A stretch of 64,000 bases of DNA, from assembly GCF_001632775.1 (NCBI RefSeq), contig NZ_CP015249.1:2894686-2958685 (forward strand), given 5' to 3'. Source of the DNA: Dokdonella koreensis DS-123 (lineage in GTDB: Bacteria > Pseudomonadota > Gammaproteobacteria > Xanthomonadales > Rhodanobacteraceae). Below, piece by piece: positions 20,408-29,553 of this stretch. Made by a program: the position numbers and the translations under genes. The stretch's first letter is position 1. Each line of letters starts with the position of its first letter. The notes beneath the pieces are model-generated. The model did no database searches. It was not told where the DNA came from and saw only the letters and a program-made list of their open reading frames with translations.

Positions 20408-20797
20408 ATGAGCACTCGAGGATTTACGCTCATCGAGCTGATGATTGTTGTCGCGATTCTTGCAATCCTCGCGACAATTGCCATTCCAGCGTATCAAGGC
20501 TATGTCGCGCGCTCAGTTGCGGTGTCTGGGCTTGCCGAGATAGCGCCAGGAAAGGCCGGGTTTGAAGCCAAGATCAACGACGGAATCACATCCTTCACGC
20601 TTGGCGACATCGGTCTCGCTGCGACGACCGATCGATGCGACATCTCCTTGAATGTCGCCACCGGCACGATCACCTGCCTATTGAAAGGCAATCCACTGCT
20701 TGGCGGCACAACGCTCATTCTGACCCGGGCGAGCGGGGGCGATTGGAGCTGCTCTTCCACGGTACCGGCACCGTACAAACCTAGCGGCTGTTCGTGA
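20408..20797 (+). CDS. Second type IV pilin (short)
   Basis: Encodes 129 residues with a short leader MSTR then [17 protein letters not shown], including Glu at +5. The globular part is smaller than that of PilA and has Cys pairs DRCDISL/ITCLLK and [11 protein letters not shown]. The N-terminal helix is nearly identical to PilA's, but the rest is not, so this is a diverged paralogue, possibly a minor or alternative subunit. It sits behind the pilA terminator with its own ribosome site (GGGGG, 5 bases before ATG). Codon use is a little less GC-rich than in pilB. Confidence 0.93.
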   Translation: MSTRGFTLIELMIVVAILAILATIAIPAYQGYVARSVAVSGLAEIAPGKAGFEAKINDGITSFTLGDIGLAATTDRCDISLNVATGTITCLLKGNPLLGGTTLILTRASGGDWSCSSTVPAPYKPSGCS

Positions 20798-20972
20798 GCC
20801 CGAGGCGCACTGCTTCCTCAGGCGCACTCCATAGCGCTCCGCGAAGCCGGGCCCTTGCCGCACGCTCCTCGCCTTGTGGATGACGTGACGATTTTTGTGA
20901 TGCACATGGTTCTACGTGACCCCGGTTTGCGGTAGATTCAGCCGATCCGACAGGGGCTTGCGTGACCTTCTT

Positions 20973-22700
20973 ATGGCTGTACCGATGAATACGGCGGCGC
21001 TGGCGGGCCTGAGCGGCATCGCCCGGCGTTTGGTGGCCGACGGCATCCTCGGCGAGAACGAAGCGCGCAAGGCCGCCGACGAAGCGGCCCGCCAGCGCAT
21101 CCCGATCGGCCCCTGGCTGATCGAGCACGGCCTGGTCGGTAGCGGCCTGGTGGCCCAGGCGACCTCGGCTGAGTTTGGTATCCCCTTGATCGACCTTGCC
21201 GGCATCGACGTCACCCAGGTGCCGATCAAGCTGGTCAAGGAGGAACTGGTCACCAAGCACCGCGCCCTGCCGTTGTTCAAGCGCGGCAACCGATTGTTCC
21301 TTGGTGTGTCGGACCCGACCAACCTGCGTGCGCTGGACGAGATCAAGTTCCAGTCCAACCACAGTGTGGAGCCGATCCTGGTGGACGATGCCCTGTTGGA
21401 CCGGGCGATCGACCAGGCACTGACGGCCACCAACGCGACGCTGGAATCCCTGGGCGACGACGAGGGTCTGGAGAACCTGGACCTCGGCGGTGTCGATGGA
21501 GACGAGGCCGAAACCGGCGTCGACGCCAACTCCACCGAGGACGCCCCGGTGGTGCGCTTCATCAACAAGGTGCTGGTCGACGCGATCAAGCGCGGCGCCT
21601 CGGACATCCACTTCGAGCCCTACGAGACCGCCTACCGCGTGCGCCTGCGCATGGATGGCATGTTGCGGGCGGTCGCCTCGCCACCCGTCAAGCTCAACTC
21701 ACGCATCGCCTCGCGCCTGAAGGTCATGAGCGGCCTGGACATCGCCGAGAAACGGGTGCCGCAGGACGGGCGCATCAAGCTCAACCTGTCCAAGACCAAG
21801 TCGATCGACTTCCGCGTCAGCACCTGCCCCACGCTGTTCGGCGAGAAGATCGTGCTGCGTATTTTGGATGCCGCGGCGGCCAAGCTCGGCATCGACAAGC
21901 TGGGCTACGAGGAAGACCAGAAGAAGCTGTTCCTGGAAGCGATCGAGAAGCCCTACGGCATGGTGCTGGTCACCGGCCCGACCGGCTCGGGCAAAACGGT
22001 ATCGCTCTATACGGCGCTCAACATCCTCAACGTGGAGGGGCGCAACATCTCCACGGTGGAGGACCCGGTCGAAATCCGTGTGCCGGGCATCAACCAGGTG
22101 CAGCAGAACGCCAAGCGCGGCATGACGTTCGCCGCAGCGCTGCGCAGCTTCCTGCGCCAGGACCCGGACGTGATCATGGTCGGCGAGATCCGCGACCTGG
22201 AAACCGCCGAGATTGCGATCAAGGCCGCGCAGACCGGCCATATGGTGCTCTCGACCCTGCACACCAATGACGGTCCGCAAACGATCTCGCGCCTGATGAA
22301 CATGGGCATTGCGCCCTACAACATCACCAGTTCCGTGACGCTGGTGATCGCCCAGCGGCTGGCGCGGCGCCTGCACGACTGCAAGCGGCCAGCCAACATC
22401 CCTGCACCCGCCCTGCTGGCCGAAGGCTTTACCCAGGCCGAGATCGACGCAGGACTGGACATCTTTGAAGCGGTCGGCTGCAACGGCTGTAACGAGGGCT
22501 ACAAGGGCCGCCTGGGCATCTACCAGGTGATGCCGATGAGCGAGGACATCCAGAAGATCGTTCTCGCCGGTGGCAACGCCATACAGATTGCCACCGAGGC
22601 CAAGCGCATCGGCATCAACGACCTGCGTGCCTCGGCCTTGCTCAAGGTCAAGAACGGGCATACCAGCCTCGCCGAAATCAATCGCGTCACGAAGGACTAA
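20973..22700 (+). CDS. pilB: Type IV pilus extension ATPase PilB
   Basis: About 575 residues from MAVPMNTAALAGL; 20985 is an alternative start. The N-terminal MshEN-like domain is followed by the secretion ATPase. This has Walker A GPTGSGKT near residue 335, Walker B region DPDVIMVGEIRDLETAEIA, and the His box TGHMVLSTLHTND. A CNGCNEGYKGR stretch belongs to the zinc-binding motif. PilB powers pilus extension from the cytoplasmic face of the inner membrane. The gene is 4 bases upstream of pilC. No pilT is in the window. Confidence 0.97.
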   Translation: MAVPMNTAALAGLSGIARRLVADGILGENEARKAADEAARQRIPIGPWLIEHGLVGSGLVAQATSAEFGIPLIDLAGIDVTQVPIKLVKEELVTKHRALPLFKRGNRLFLGVSDPTNLRALDEIKFQSNHSVEPILVDDALLDRAIDQALTATNATLESLGDDEGLENLDLGGVDGDEAETGVDANSTEDAPVVRFINKVLVDAIKRGASDIHFEPYETAYRVRLRMDGMLRAVASPPVKLNSRIASRLKVMSGLDIAEKRVPQDGRIKLNLSKTKSIDFRVSTCPTLFGEKIVLRILDAAAAKLGIDKLGYEEDQKKLFLEAIEKPYGMVLVTGPTGSGKTVSLYTALNILNVEGRNISTVEDPVEIRVPGINQVQQNAKRGMTFAAALRSFLRQDPDVIMVGEIRDLETAEIAIKAAQTGHMVLSTLHTNDGPQTISRLMNMGIAPYNITSSVTLVIAQRLARRLHDCKRPANIPAPALLAEGFTQAEIDAGLDIFEAVGCNGCNEGYKGRLGIYQVMPMSEDIQKIVLAGGNAIQIATEAKRIGINDLRASALLKVKNGHTSLAEINRVTKD

Positions 22701-22703
22701 GCC

Positions 22704-23996
22704 ATGGCAACCGTCACCGCACTCCGAGCGAAACAGGCCAAGGCCCAGGCCGACGCCCGATCAAAAGTGGCCCGGGAGCGCGCAAAGGTCAGTGAGCTGC
22801 AGACCTTTGTCTGGGTCGGCTTGGACAAGCGCGGCACCAAGATCAAGGGCGAGACCAGCAGCAAGAACGCCAGCTTGGTCAAGGCGGACTTGCGCAAGCA
22901 AGGCATCAACCCGCAAACCGTCAAGCCGAAGCCAAAACCCTTGTTCGGCAAAAGTGGCAGCTCGATCAAATCTCGCGAAATCGCCATTTTCGCGCGCCAG
23001 CTGGCGACGATGATGGCGGCCGGCGTGCCGATGGTGCAAGGCTTCGAGATCGTCGCTGGCGGCCAGAAAAATCAGCGCATGAAGGACATGCTGACCAACA
23101 TCAAGACGGACATCGAGGGCGGGTCGGCGCTGAACGAGGCGCTTGGGAAGTATCCCGTGCAGTTCGACGAACTGTTCCGCAACCTCGTTCGTGCCGGCGA
23201 GGCCTCCGGCGTGCTCGATACGATTCTCGACACGGTCGCAACGTACAAAGAAAACATCGAGAGTATCAAGGGGAAAATTAAGAAGGCAATGTTCTATCCG
23301 GCTGCTGTTATCGCAGTTGCCATCATCGTCTCTTGCGTCCTCTTGATCTTTGTTATTCCCCAGTTCGAAGCCGTATTCAAAGGATTTGGAACCGACCTCC
23401 CAGCTTTTACGTTGATGCTGGTAGCGGCGTCTGATTTCCTTGTCGAATGGTGGTGGGCTTTACTGCTTGTCCTTGTCGGCGCGATTACTGCTTTTGTCTT
23501 TACGATAAAACGATCGACAAAATTCGAACATCTTGTCGGGCGGCTCATGTTGAAGATTCCAGTCGTGGGAGAAATCCTGCGGCAATCCGCCATAGCCCGC
23601 TACGCACGTACGCTCGGCGTCACGTTCAAGGCGGGTGTTCCTCTGGTGGAGGCTCTCGATTCCGTGTCCGGCGCCACCGGCAGCCCGGTCTACAACGAGG
23701 CGGTCAAGCGCATCCGCGATGACGTCTCGGTCGGCCATCAGCTGCAACTGGCAATGAAGCAGACGGACCTCTTTCCCAACATGGTCACGCAGATGGTCGC
23801 GATCGGCGAAGAAGCCGGCGCGCTCGACGCGATGCTGTTCAAGGTGGCCGAGTTCTACGAAGAAGAGGTCAAGAACGCCGTCGATGCGCTGTCCAGCCTG
23901 CTGGAACCGTTCATCATGGTGATCATCGGCGTGGTGGTCGGTGGCATGGTCATCGGCATGTACCTGCCGATCTTCAAGCTCGCGTCTGTCGTTTGA
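22704..23996 (+). CDS. pilC: Type IV pilus inner-membrane platform protein PilC
   Basis: Encodes 430 residues. A basic N-terminus and a WVGLDKRGTKIKGE segment precede two GspF/PilC domains, with motifs FARQLATMMAAGVPMVQGFE and RYARTLGVTFKAGVPLVEALD. Membrane helices are at FYPAAVIAVAIIVSCVLLIFV, the WWWALLLVLVGAITAFVF region, and the C-terminal IMVIIGVVVGGMVIGMYLP. It is the platform that couples PilB to pilin assembly. Oddly, bases 23,221-23,580 are only about 47% G+C by hand count (171 of 360) while flanking lines are 60% or more, so this middle block may have been exchanged by recombination. Confidence 0.97.
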   Translation: MATVTALRAKQAKAQADARSKVARERAKVSELQTFVWVGLDKRGTKIKGETSSKNASLVKADLRKQGINPQTVKPKPKPLFGKSGSSIKSREIAIFARQLATMMAAGVPMVQGFEIVAGGQKNQRMKDMLTNIKTDIEGGSALNEALGKYPVQFDELFRNLVRAGEASGVLDTILDTVATYKENIESIKGKIKKAMFYPAAVIAVAIIVSCVLLIFVIPQFEAVFKGFGTDLPAFTLMLVAASDFLVEWWWALLLVLVGAITAFVFTIKRSTKFEHLVGRLMLKIPVVGEILRQSAIARYARTLGVTFKAGVPLVEALDSVSGATGSPVYNEAVKRIRDDVSVGHQLQLAMKQTDLFPNMVTQMVAIGEEAGALDAMLFKVAEFYEEEVKNAVDALSSLLEPFIMVIIGVVVGGMVIGMYLPIFKLASVV

Positions 23997-24862
23997 TGGG
24001 TGACTACGCCTGGCTGGCGCAGCCTGCGCCGCTGATCGTGCTGTGCGGGCTGCTGGGCCTGATCGTCGGCAGTTTTCTCAATGTGGTGATCCTGCGCCTG
24101 CCGGCGCGGCTGGAGCATGGCTGGCGGCAGCAGGCGCACGAGTTCCTCGGCACTGTGCCGACCGCGGAGGCAGCGCCGCCAGACCTGGTGGTCACGGCGT
24201 CCCATTGCCCGCACTGCAAGCACCGGCTGGCCGCCTGGGACAATATCCCGCTGCTCGGCTGGCTGTTGCTGCGCGGGCGCTGCCGCTACTGCAAGGCGCC
24301 GATCTCGATCCAGTACCCGCTGGTGGAACTGCTGACGGGCGTCGCCTCGGCGGTGATCGCCTGGCAGCTCGGCTTCGGCTGGCCGCTGCTGGCGGGGTTG
24401 GTCTTCACGTGGATCCTGATTGCGGCCAGCGGCATCGATTTCCGCACCCAACTGCTGCCGGACCAGCTCACCCTGCCCTTGCTGTGGCTGGGCCTGCTGA
24501 TCGCCCTGCTGCCGCTGTTCGTCGATGCGCCGACCGCCATCCTCGGCGCGGCGATCGGCTACCTCAGCCTCTGGTCGGTGTTCTGGCTGTTCAAGCTGCT
24601 GACCGGCAAGGAGGGCATGGGCTACGGCGACTTCAAGCTGCTGGCCGCACTGGGCGCCTGGATGGGCGCGGCCAGCCTGCTGCCGATCATCCTGGTCTCG
24701 TCGCTGATCGGCGCGATCATCGGCGGCACGGTGCTGGCGGTGCGCGGCAAGGACCGCTCGACGCCGATCCCGTTCGGCCCGTTCATCGCGGCGGCGGGCT
24801 GGGTCTGGTTCGTCTTCGGCGATCGCCTGTCCGTTCTCTACGCGAGCCTGTTCGGGCTCTGA
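23996..24862 (+). CDS. pilD: Prepilin leader peptidase/N-methyltransferase
   Basis: Encodes 288 residues from MGDYAWLAQPAP; the ATG overlaps the pilC stop by one base. It has the cytoplasmic zinc motif made of two CxxC pairs (CPHCKHRL and CRYCKAPIS), about eight membrane segments, and the two catalytic Asp residues of aspartyl prepilin peptidases in SGIDFRTQLLPD and GYGDFKLLA. It cleaves leaders of the PilA-type proteins and methylates the new N-terminal Phe. The order pilB-pilC-pilD is standard. The coaE gene that often follows pilD is not present here. Confidence 0.97.
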   Translation: MGDYAWLAQPAPLIVLCGLLGLIVGSFLNVVILRLPARLEHGWRQQAHEFLGTVPTAEAAPPDLVVTASHCPHCKHRLAAWDNIPLLGWLLLRGRCRYCKAPISIQYPLVELLTGVASAVIAWQLGFGWPLLAGLVFTWILIAASGIDFRTQLLPDQLTLPLLWLGLLIALLPLFVDAPTAILGAAIGYLSLWSVFWLFKLLTGKEGMGYGDFKLLAALGAWMGAASLLPIILVSSLIGAIIGGTVLAVRGKDRSTPIPFGPFIAAAGWVWFVFGDRLSVLYASLFGL

Positions 24863-24992
24863 CCGGCACGGTCAACGGTATCCACCGATAGGTCAACCGC
24901 GGCGCCTGCTGCTTGCCGCAGCGAATGCCGGCACCCGACCGCACCGCCGGTGCCGGTCCTCACGCTGAGCCGGCTGGAAAGCCCCGGCGGTT

Positions 24993-26144
24993 TCAGGACG
25001 CCCCGGCCGGCCGCGCGCGCACCGCTGCGCCCGGGCGCAGCAGCGCGTTGGGATTGGCGATCACCGCCTCGCCGGCCTTTACGCCATCGAGGATCTCGAC
25101 CTCCGGTCCCAGGTTGCGCCCGACGACCACGGGGCGATGCGTCAACGTGGAATCGGGACCGATGGCGGCGACCCGGGCACCCTGGGCGTCCTGGATCAGG
25201 GCGCTGATCGGGATCAGCGCGGCCTGGCCTTCGCGCGGCAGGCTGAGGCGGACCTCGCCTACCATGCCGGCGGGCAGCCGGTTGCCGGGATTGGGCAAGC
25301 GCAGCTCGACCCGCATGCCGCCGGCGCCTTCGGAAATGCTCTGCGCGCTGCGCGTGATCTCGGCCGGCAGCGCAGTGGTGCCGAGTTCGGGGAAGTGGAC
25401 CTGCGCCTGCTGGCCGGGACGCACCTGCAGCACCGCGCTCTGCGGCACATCGACGGTGATCCGCAGCGGATCGAGTGCGGCCAGCTCGAACAGCGGCGAA
25501 GCGCCGGACTGGTCGCCGACGACCCGATCGCCCCGCTCCGCACTGCGCGCGACGATGACGCCGGCGAACGGGGCGCGCACGGTCTGGAAGCCCTTGCGCT
25601 CGCGAGCGCTGGACAGACGCGCCTCGGCGGCGGCGCGCGCGGCCTTGGCGACGTCGAAGGCGGCACGGCGCTCGCTGTGGGTCTCCTTGGCGATCGCGCC
25701 GGTGGCGATCAGCGTGTCGGCACGCTCGAAGTTGACGCGTGCCAGTTCCTCGTCGGCCCTGGCCTCGCCGAGGCCGGCTTCGGCCTCGCGGACGGCCTGG
25801 TCGATCTCCGGTGCCGTGATGACGGCCAGCACCTGTCCGGCCTCCACGCTGTCGCCGAGGTCGACACGGCGCTCGGCCAGGAAGCCGGTCGCGCGCGCAT
25901 AGATGCGCGCGGATTCGCCCGGCATCGCGCGCGCGGGCAGGCGCAGCTCGAAGCTGTCGCCGGCCGGCTTGGCGTCGACGGTGAGGACTTCGGTCACCGT
26001 GGCCGGCGCGGTGGGCGACGGGGCCGGCGGCTCGGCGCCGCCGGTGCTGCAGGCCTGGAGCAGCAAGCCGGCCAGCGCGCCGAGCACGGCAACGGAAAGA
26101 CGCGCCGGGCGCAGGCCGATCGGGGACGGGACGGAAGGCTTCAT
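24993..26144 (-). CDS. RND efflux periplasmic adaptor lipoprotein
   Basis: Encodes 383 residues from MKPSVPSPIGLRPARLS. A lipoprotein-type signal ends LLLQACSTGG, so it should be anchored by a lipidated Cys. The membrane-fusion protein pattern follows. It comprises a split lipoyl-like domain (ATGFLAERRVDLGDSVEAGQ, then VRAPFAGVIVARSAERGDRV), a helical hairpin between them, and beta-barrel segments (DPLRITVDVPQSAV, AALIPISALI). Its ATG overlaps the TGA of the upstream RND gene by 4 bases. Adaptor and pump are thus co-translated with the pump gene first, the reverse of the commoner order. No outer-membrane factor gene is adjacent. Substrate unknown. Confidence 0.93.
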   Translation of the reverse strand: MKPSVPSPIGLRPARLSVAVLGALAGLLLQACSTGGAEPPAPSPTAPATVTEVLTVDAKPAGDSFELRLPARAMPGESARIYARATGFLAERRVDLGDSVEAGQVLAVITAPEIDQAVREAEAGLGEARADEELARVNFERADTLIATGAIAKETHSERRAAFDVAKAARAAAEARLSSARERKGFQTVRAPFAGVIVARSAERGDRVVGDQSGASPLFELAALDPLRITVDVPQSAVLQVRPGQQAQVHFPELGTTALPAEITRSAQSISEGAGGMRVELRLPNPGNRLPAGMVGEVRLSLPREGQAALIPISALIQDAQGARVAAIGPDSTLTHRPVVVGRNLGPEVEILDGVKAGEAVIANPNALLRPGAAVRARPAGAS

Positions 26145-29100
26145 GGGGTCACTCCGGTAGGGGCGAGCGCAGTATCCGCGGCAGCGGCAGGCCGTTCGGC
26201 ACGGCCGCGACGACGACCGAGCACGGCGAGCAGCGACGGAACGAGAATCAGGGTGGCCGGCGTGCCGAACAAGAGGCCGCCGATCACCGCGCGGCCGAGC
26301 GGCGCGTTCTGCTCGCCGCCATCGCCCAGGCCGATCGCCATCGGGACGATGCCGAGCACCATCGCACTGGCGGTCATCAGTACCGGTCGCAGGCGTACCG
26401 CGGCGGCCTCGTAGGCGGCGACGACCGGATCGTGGCCGGCGGCGATCAGGTCGCGGACGAAGCTCGAGACCAGCACGCTGTTGGCGGTGGATACGCCGAT
26501 CACCATCATCACGCCCATCAGTGCCGGCACGCTGAGCGGCGTGCCGGTGGCCCACAGGCCGATGGCCGCGCCACTGATCGCGATCGGCAAGCCGGACATC
26601 GCGACCAGCGGCAGGATCCACGACTGGAAGTTGACCACCAGCACCAGGAATACCAGCACCGCCGACATCAGCAGGCCACCGGCCAGCTCGCTGTAGGCGC
26701 TCTGCATGGCCTCGGCCTGGCCGGCGATCTCGATGCGGTTGCCCGGCTTGAGCTGCGGGCGGACCTGGTCGGTGATCGCGACGAGGCGGTCGTAGACGGC
26801 ACCGAGGTCGGTGCCCTGCACGTTGGCGAGCACGCTCACCGTCGGCGCCAGCATGGTGCGCCCGAGGCTGGCCGGCACGCTGCGCGGCGTCACCGTGGCG
26901 ATGTTGCGCAGGAGCACGGCCTCGCCGTTGGTCCCGATGCGCAGCGGCGTGTTGAGCAGGGTCTCGATGCTGTCCAGGCTCGACGGCGGCGCCTGCACCT
27001 GCACCGTGTACGAAGTGGCGCTGACGCTGTCGACCCAATAGACCGGCGTGACCGTGCCGGCCGAGCCGAGCACGGCCAGCACGGCACGGTTGGCGTCCTG
27101 CGCGGTGATACCGAGCTGGGCGGCGCGACTGCGGTCGACCTGGATACGGTACTCGGGCAGGTCCAGCACCTGCCGCAACGCCACGTCGACGGCGCCGGGC
27201 ACCTCGCGCAGGCGCTGTTCGATCGTGCGCGCGGCGGCCAGGTTGCCGGCGCTGTCGCGGCCGTTGATGCGAATCTCGAAAGCGGCGACCGCGGAGCCGG
27301 CCAGCGTACGGCTGGTGGCGTCGGGCGGACGCTCGAACAGCTTCACGTCGGGAAACTTCTCGGCGATCCGCTGGCGGATCTGCGCGAGGTACCCGGCACT
27401 CGGCGCGTGCGGGCTGCGCAGCTGCAGCATGATCTCGGCCTCGAACGAGCCGACTACGGCGCTGTCGACCCAGGCCAGGTTGACCGCATCGGGAATGCCG
27501 ATCTGCTCGTAGACGGTCTGCAGCTCGGCCGGCGGGATGATCTGGCGGATCTCGCGCTGGATGTCGGCCAGCCGCATCGAGGTCTCCTCCAGCCGCGTGC
27601 CGGTCGGCAGCCGCACCTGCAGCCGCAGCTGGCCGGCGTCGACGGCCGGAAAGTACTCGCGCCCCAGCGACAGCGTCGCCAGGCCGCCGAGAGCGACGAT
27701 CAGGAGCGCGCCGATCCCGATCACCAGGCCGTGCGCGCCGAGCCGCTCGAGCAGGGCGTGATGGCGCTCGCGCAGCGCATCGAGGGTGTGCTCGAAGCGG
27801 TGGTTGACGGCCAGCAGCAGCTTTTCCGCTCCCCAGCGCGGGTTGCGCCGGCTCTCGACATCGGCCGGCAGCAGCATCAGCGCCAGCACCGGGATCAGCG
27901 TGCGCGACAGCAGGAACGAGGCGGCCATCGCGAAGATCACCGCCAGCGCCAGCGGCGTGAACACCCAGGCCGAGAGGCCCGACAGCAACAGGATCGGCGT
28001 CAGCACGATGCAGATCGCGATCGTCGAGACGAACTCGGGAAAGACCACCTCGCGTGCGCTGTCGAGGATCGCGGTGGGCACGTCCTTGCCGAGCGCGATG
28101 TTGCGATTGGTGTTCTCGACGTCGACCACGGCATTGTCGACCAGGATGCCGATCGCCAGCGCCAGGCCGCCGAGCGTCATGACGTTGAACGTGTAGCCGA
28201 GCAGGTTGAGCATCGCCACCGACGCGAGCAGCGCCAGCGGGATCGCGCTCAGCACGATCAGGCTGGAGCGCCACGAGCCGATGAACACCAGCACGACGAA
28301 GGCGACCAGCAGGCCGACCAGGACTGCCTCGTGCTGGATCGAACCGATCGCGTTGTCGACGAAAACGGACTGGTCGAAGATCGGCTCGATGCGCGTGCCG
28401 GCGGGTGCGGAGGCGATGATCTCCGGCAGCCGCGCGCGTACCGCGCGCACGATCTCCACGGCCGAGGCGCCACCGAGCTTGATCAGTGCGACCGAGACCG
28501 CGCTGGTGCCGTCCATCCGCGCGACGTTGGTCTGCAGGGCACCGCCGTCGCGCACGGAGGCGACGTCGCGCACGTAGATGACGTTGCCGTCGCGGGAGGC
28601 GATCGGCAGATCCAGGAAGCCGGCCGCGGTCTCCGGACTGGTTTCCAGCGCGATCTGCATCTCGCGCTCGCCTTCGCGGATCGTGCCGGACGGCAGCGTG
28701 GAACTGCCGCGCTCCAGCGCGGCGGTGACGTCGGCCGGCGTCAGGCGGTAGGTCTGCAGGCCGCGCGGATCGAGATCGACCATGATCTGGCGCGCGGCAC
28801 CGCCGTACGGCAGCGTCATGCGGATGCCGGGGATGGTCTGGATCTGCGAGCGCAGCTGCAGGCGGGCGTAGTCGTAGAGCTGCGCCTCGGTCATCGCATC
28901 GGACGAGAGCACCAGCTGCAGCACCGGTGTGCTGGAGACGTTGTTGCGGACCACCAGCGGCGGCGACGTGCCGGGCGGCATGCGCCGCAGGATCGTCTGC
29001 GAGACTGCGGTCAGCTGCGCCAGCGCGCGCTCCAGGTTCACCCCGGTCTGGAAATCGATACGGACGATGCCGACGCCGTTGAGCGATTCGGAACGGACTT

Positions 29101-29338
29101 CCTTGAGGTCGTCGACGTTGTTGAGGATCGCGATTTCCGAGAACGAGGTGATCTTGGCGGTCATCTCCGCCGCCGGCAGGCCGGTGTAGGTCCAGATCAG
29201 GTTGACCGAGGGGATGCCGACCTCGGGCAGGATGTCGGTGGGCATCCGGCGCGCGGCCAAGGTACCGAACAGCAGGATCAGGATCGCCAGGACGCCGATG
29301 GTGTAGCGGCGTGCCAGCGCGTATTGAACGATCCACAT
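26141..29338 (-). CDS. RND-family efflux permease
   Basis: Encodes 1065 residues, starting MWIVQYALARRYTIGV. It has the RND layout of 12 membrane helices and two large periplasmic loops. Recognisable parts are MPTDILPEVGIPSVNLIW near the N-terminus, the TM4 motif LALAIGILVDNAVVDVENTN, and C-terminal helices ALMGVMMVIGVSTANSVLV and LRPVLMTASAMVLGIVPMAI. TM4 has one Asp followed by Asn where AcrB has an Asp-Asp pair, so its proton-relay site differs from classic drug pumps. It belongs to the AcrB/MexF-like superfamily. The gene is followed by its adaptor, and both probably start from a promoter in 29339-29500. Confidence 0.94.
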   Translation of the reverse strand: MWIVQYALARRYTIGVLAILILLFGTLAARRMPTDILPEVGIPSVNLIWTYTGLPAAEMTAKITSFSEIAILNNVDDLKEVRSESLNGVGIVRIDFQTGVNLERALAQLTAVSQTILRRMPPGTSPPLVVRNNVSSTPVLQLVLSSDAMTEAQLYDYARLQLRSQIQTIPGIRMTLPYGGAARQIMVDLDPRGLQTYRLTPADVTAALERGSSTLPSGTIREGEREMQIALETSPETAAGFLDLPIASRDGNVIYVRDVASVRDGGALQTNVARMDGTSAVSVALIKLGGASAVEIVRAVRARLPEIIASAPAGTRIEPIFDQSVFVDNAIGSIQHEAVLVGLLVAFVVLVFIGSWRSSLIVLSAIPLALLASVAMLNLLGYTFNVMTLGGLALAIGILVDNAVVDVENTNRNIALGKDVPTAILDSAREVVFPEFVSTIAICIVLTPILLLSGLSAWVFTPLALAVIFAMAASFLLSRTLIPVLALMLLPADVESRRNPRWGAEKLLLAVNHRFEHTLDALRERHHALLERLGAHGLVIGIGALLIVALGGLATLSLGREYFPAVDAGQLRLQVRLPTGTRLEETSMRLADIQREIRQIIPPAELQTVYEQIGIPDAVNLAWVDSAVVGSFEAEIMLQLRSPHAPSAGYLAQIRQRIAEKFPDVKLFERPPDATSRTLAGSAVAAFEIRINGRDSAGNLAAARTIEQRLREVPGAVDVALRQVLDLPEYRIQVDRSRAAQLGITAQDANRAVLAVLGSAGTVTPVYWVDSVSATSYTVQVQAPPSSLDSIETLLNTPLRIGTNGEAVLLRNIATVTPRSVPASLGRTMLAPTVSVLANVQGTDLGAVYDRLVAITDQVRPQLKPGNRIEIAGQAEAMQSAYSELAGGLLMSAVLVFLVLVVNFQSWILPLVAMSGLPIAISGAAIGLWATGTPLSVPALMGVMMVIGVSTANSVLVSSFVRDLIAAGHDPVVAAYEAAAVRLRPVLMTASAMVLGIVPMAIGLGDGGEQNAPLGRAVIGGLLFGTPATLILVPSLLAVLGRRRGRAERPAAAADTALAPTGVTP

Positions 29339-29509
29339 GTCGGCATCTCCGCTATACGAGGTTAGGGCTCATGGTGCGTCGCAGGAGTTACAGCCGGTGC
29401 TGCTGGCTTCCGGCCGTACCGTCCGCGAGCTTGCGCGGGACTCAGCGCTGCTGCGCCACACAATAAACAGATGAACAAAAGACAACGCAGGAAGTTTCTT
29501 CCGTGCCGG

Positions 29510-29534
29510 GAAAGGCTCCCTTTCGACGGGAGCC
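29510..29534 (-). terminator. Likely terminator of the aldo/keto reductase gene
   Basis: A 7-bp perfect stem (GGCTCCC and GGGAGCC) with a 7-base loop lies 20 bases beyond the reductase stop in its direction. It is followed by TTTCCC, a short T-run. Confidence 0.5.
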
Positions 29535-29553
29535 AGAGTCACGCATCACGCCG

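Noticed and set aside
26432-29365. A 977-codon plus-strand frame opposite the RND permease
   Set aside because: Low-complexity Arg/Asp/His/Gln composition with no motif; the opposite strand holds an intact RND gene.
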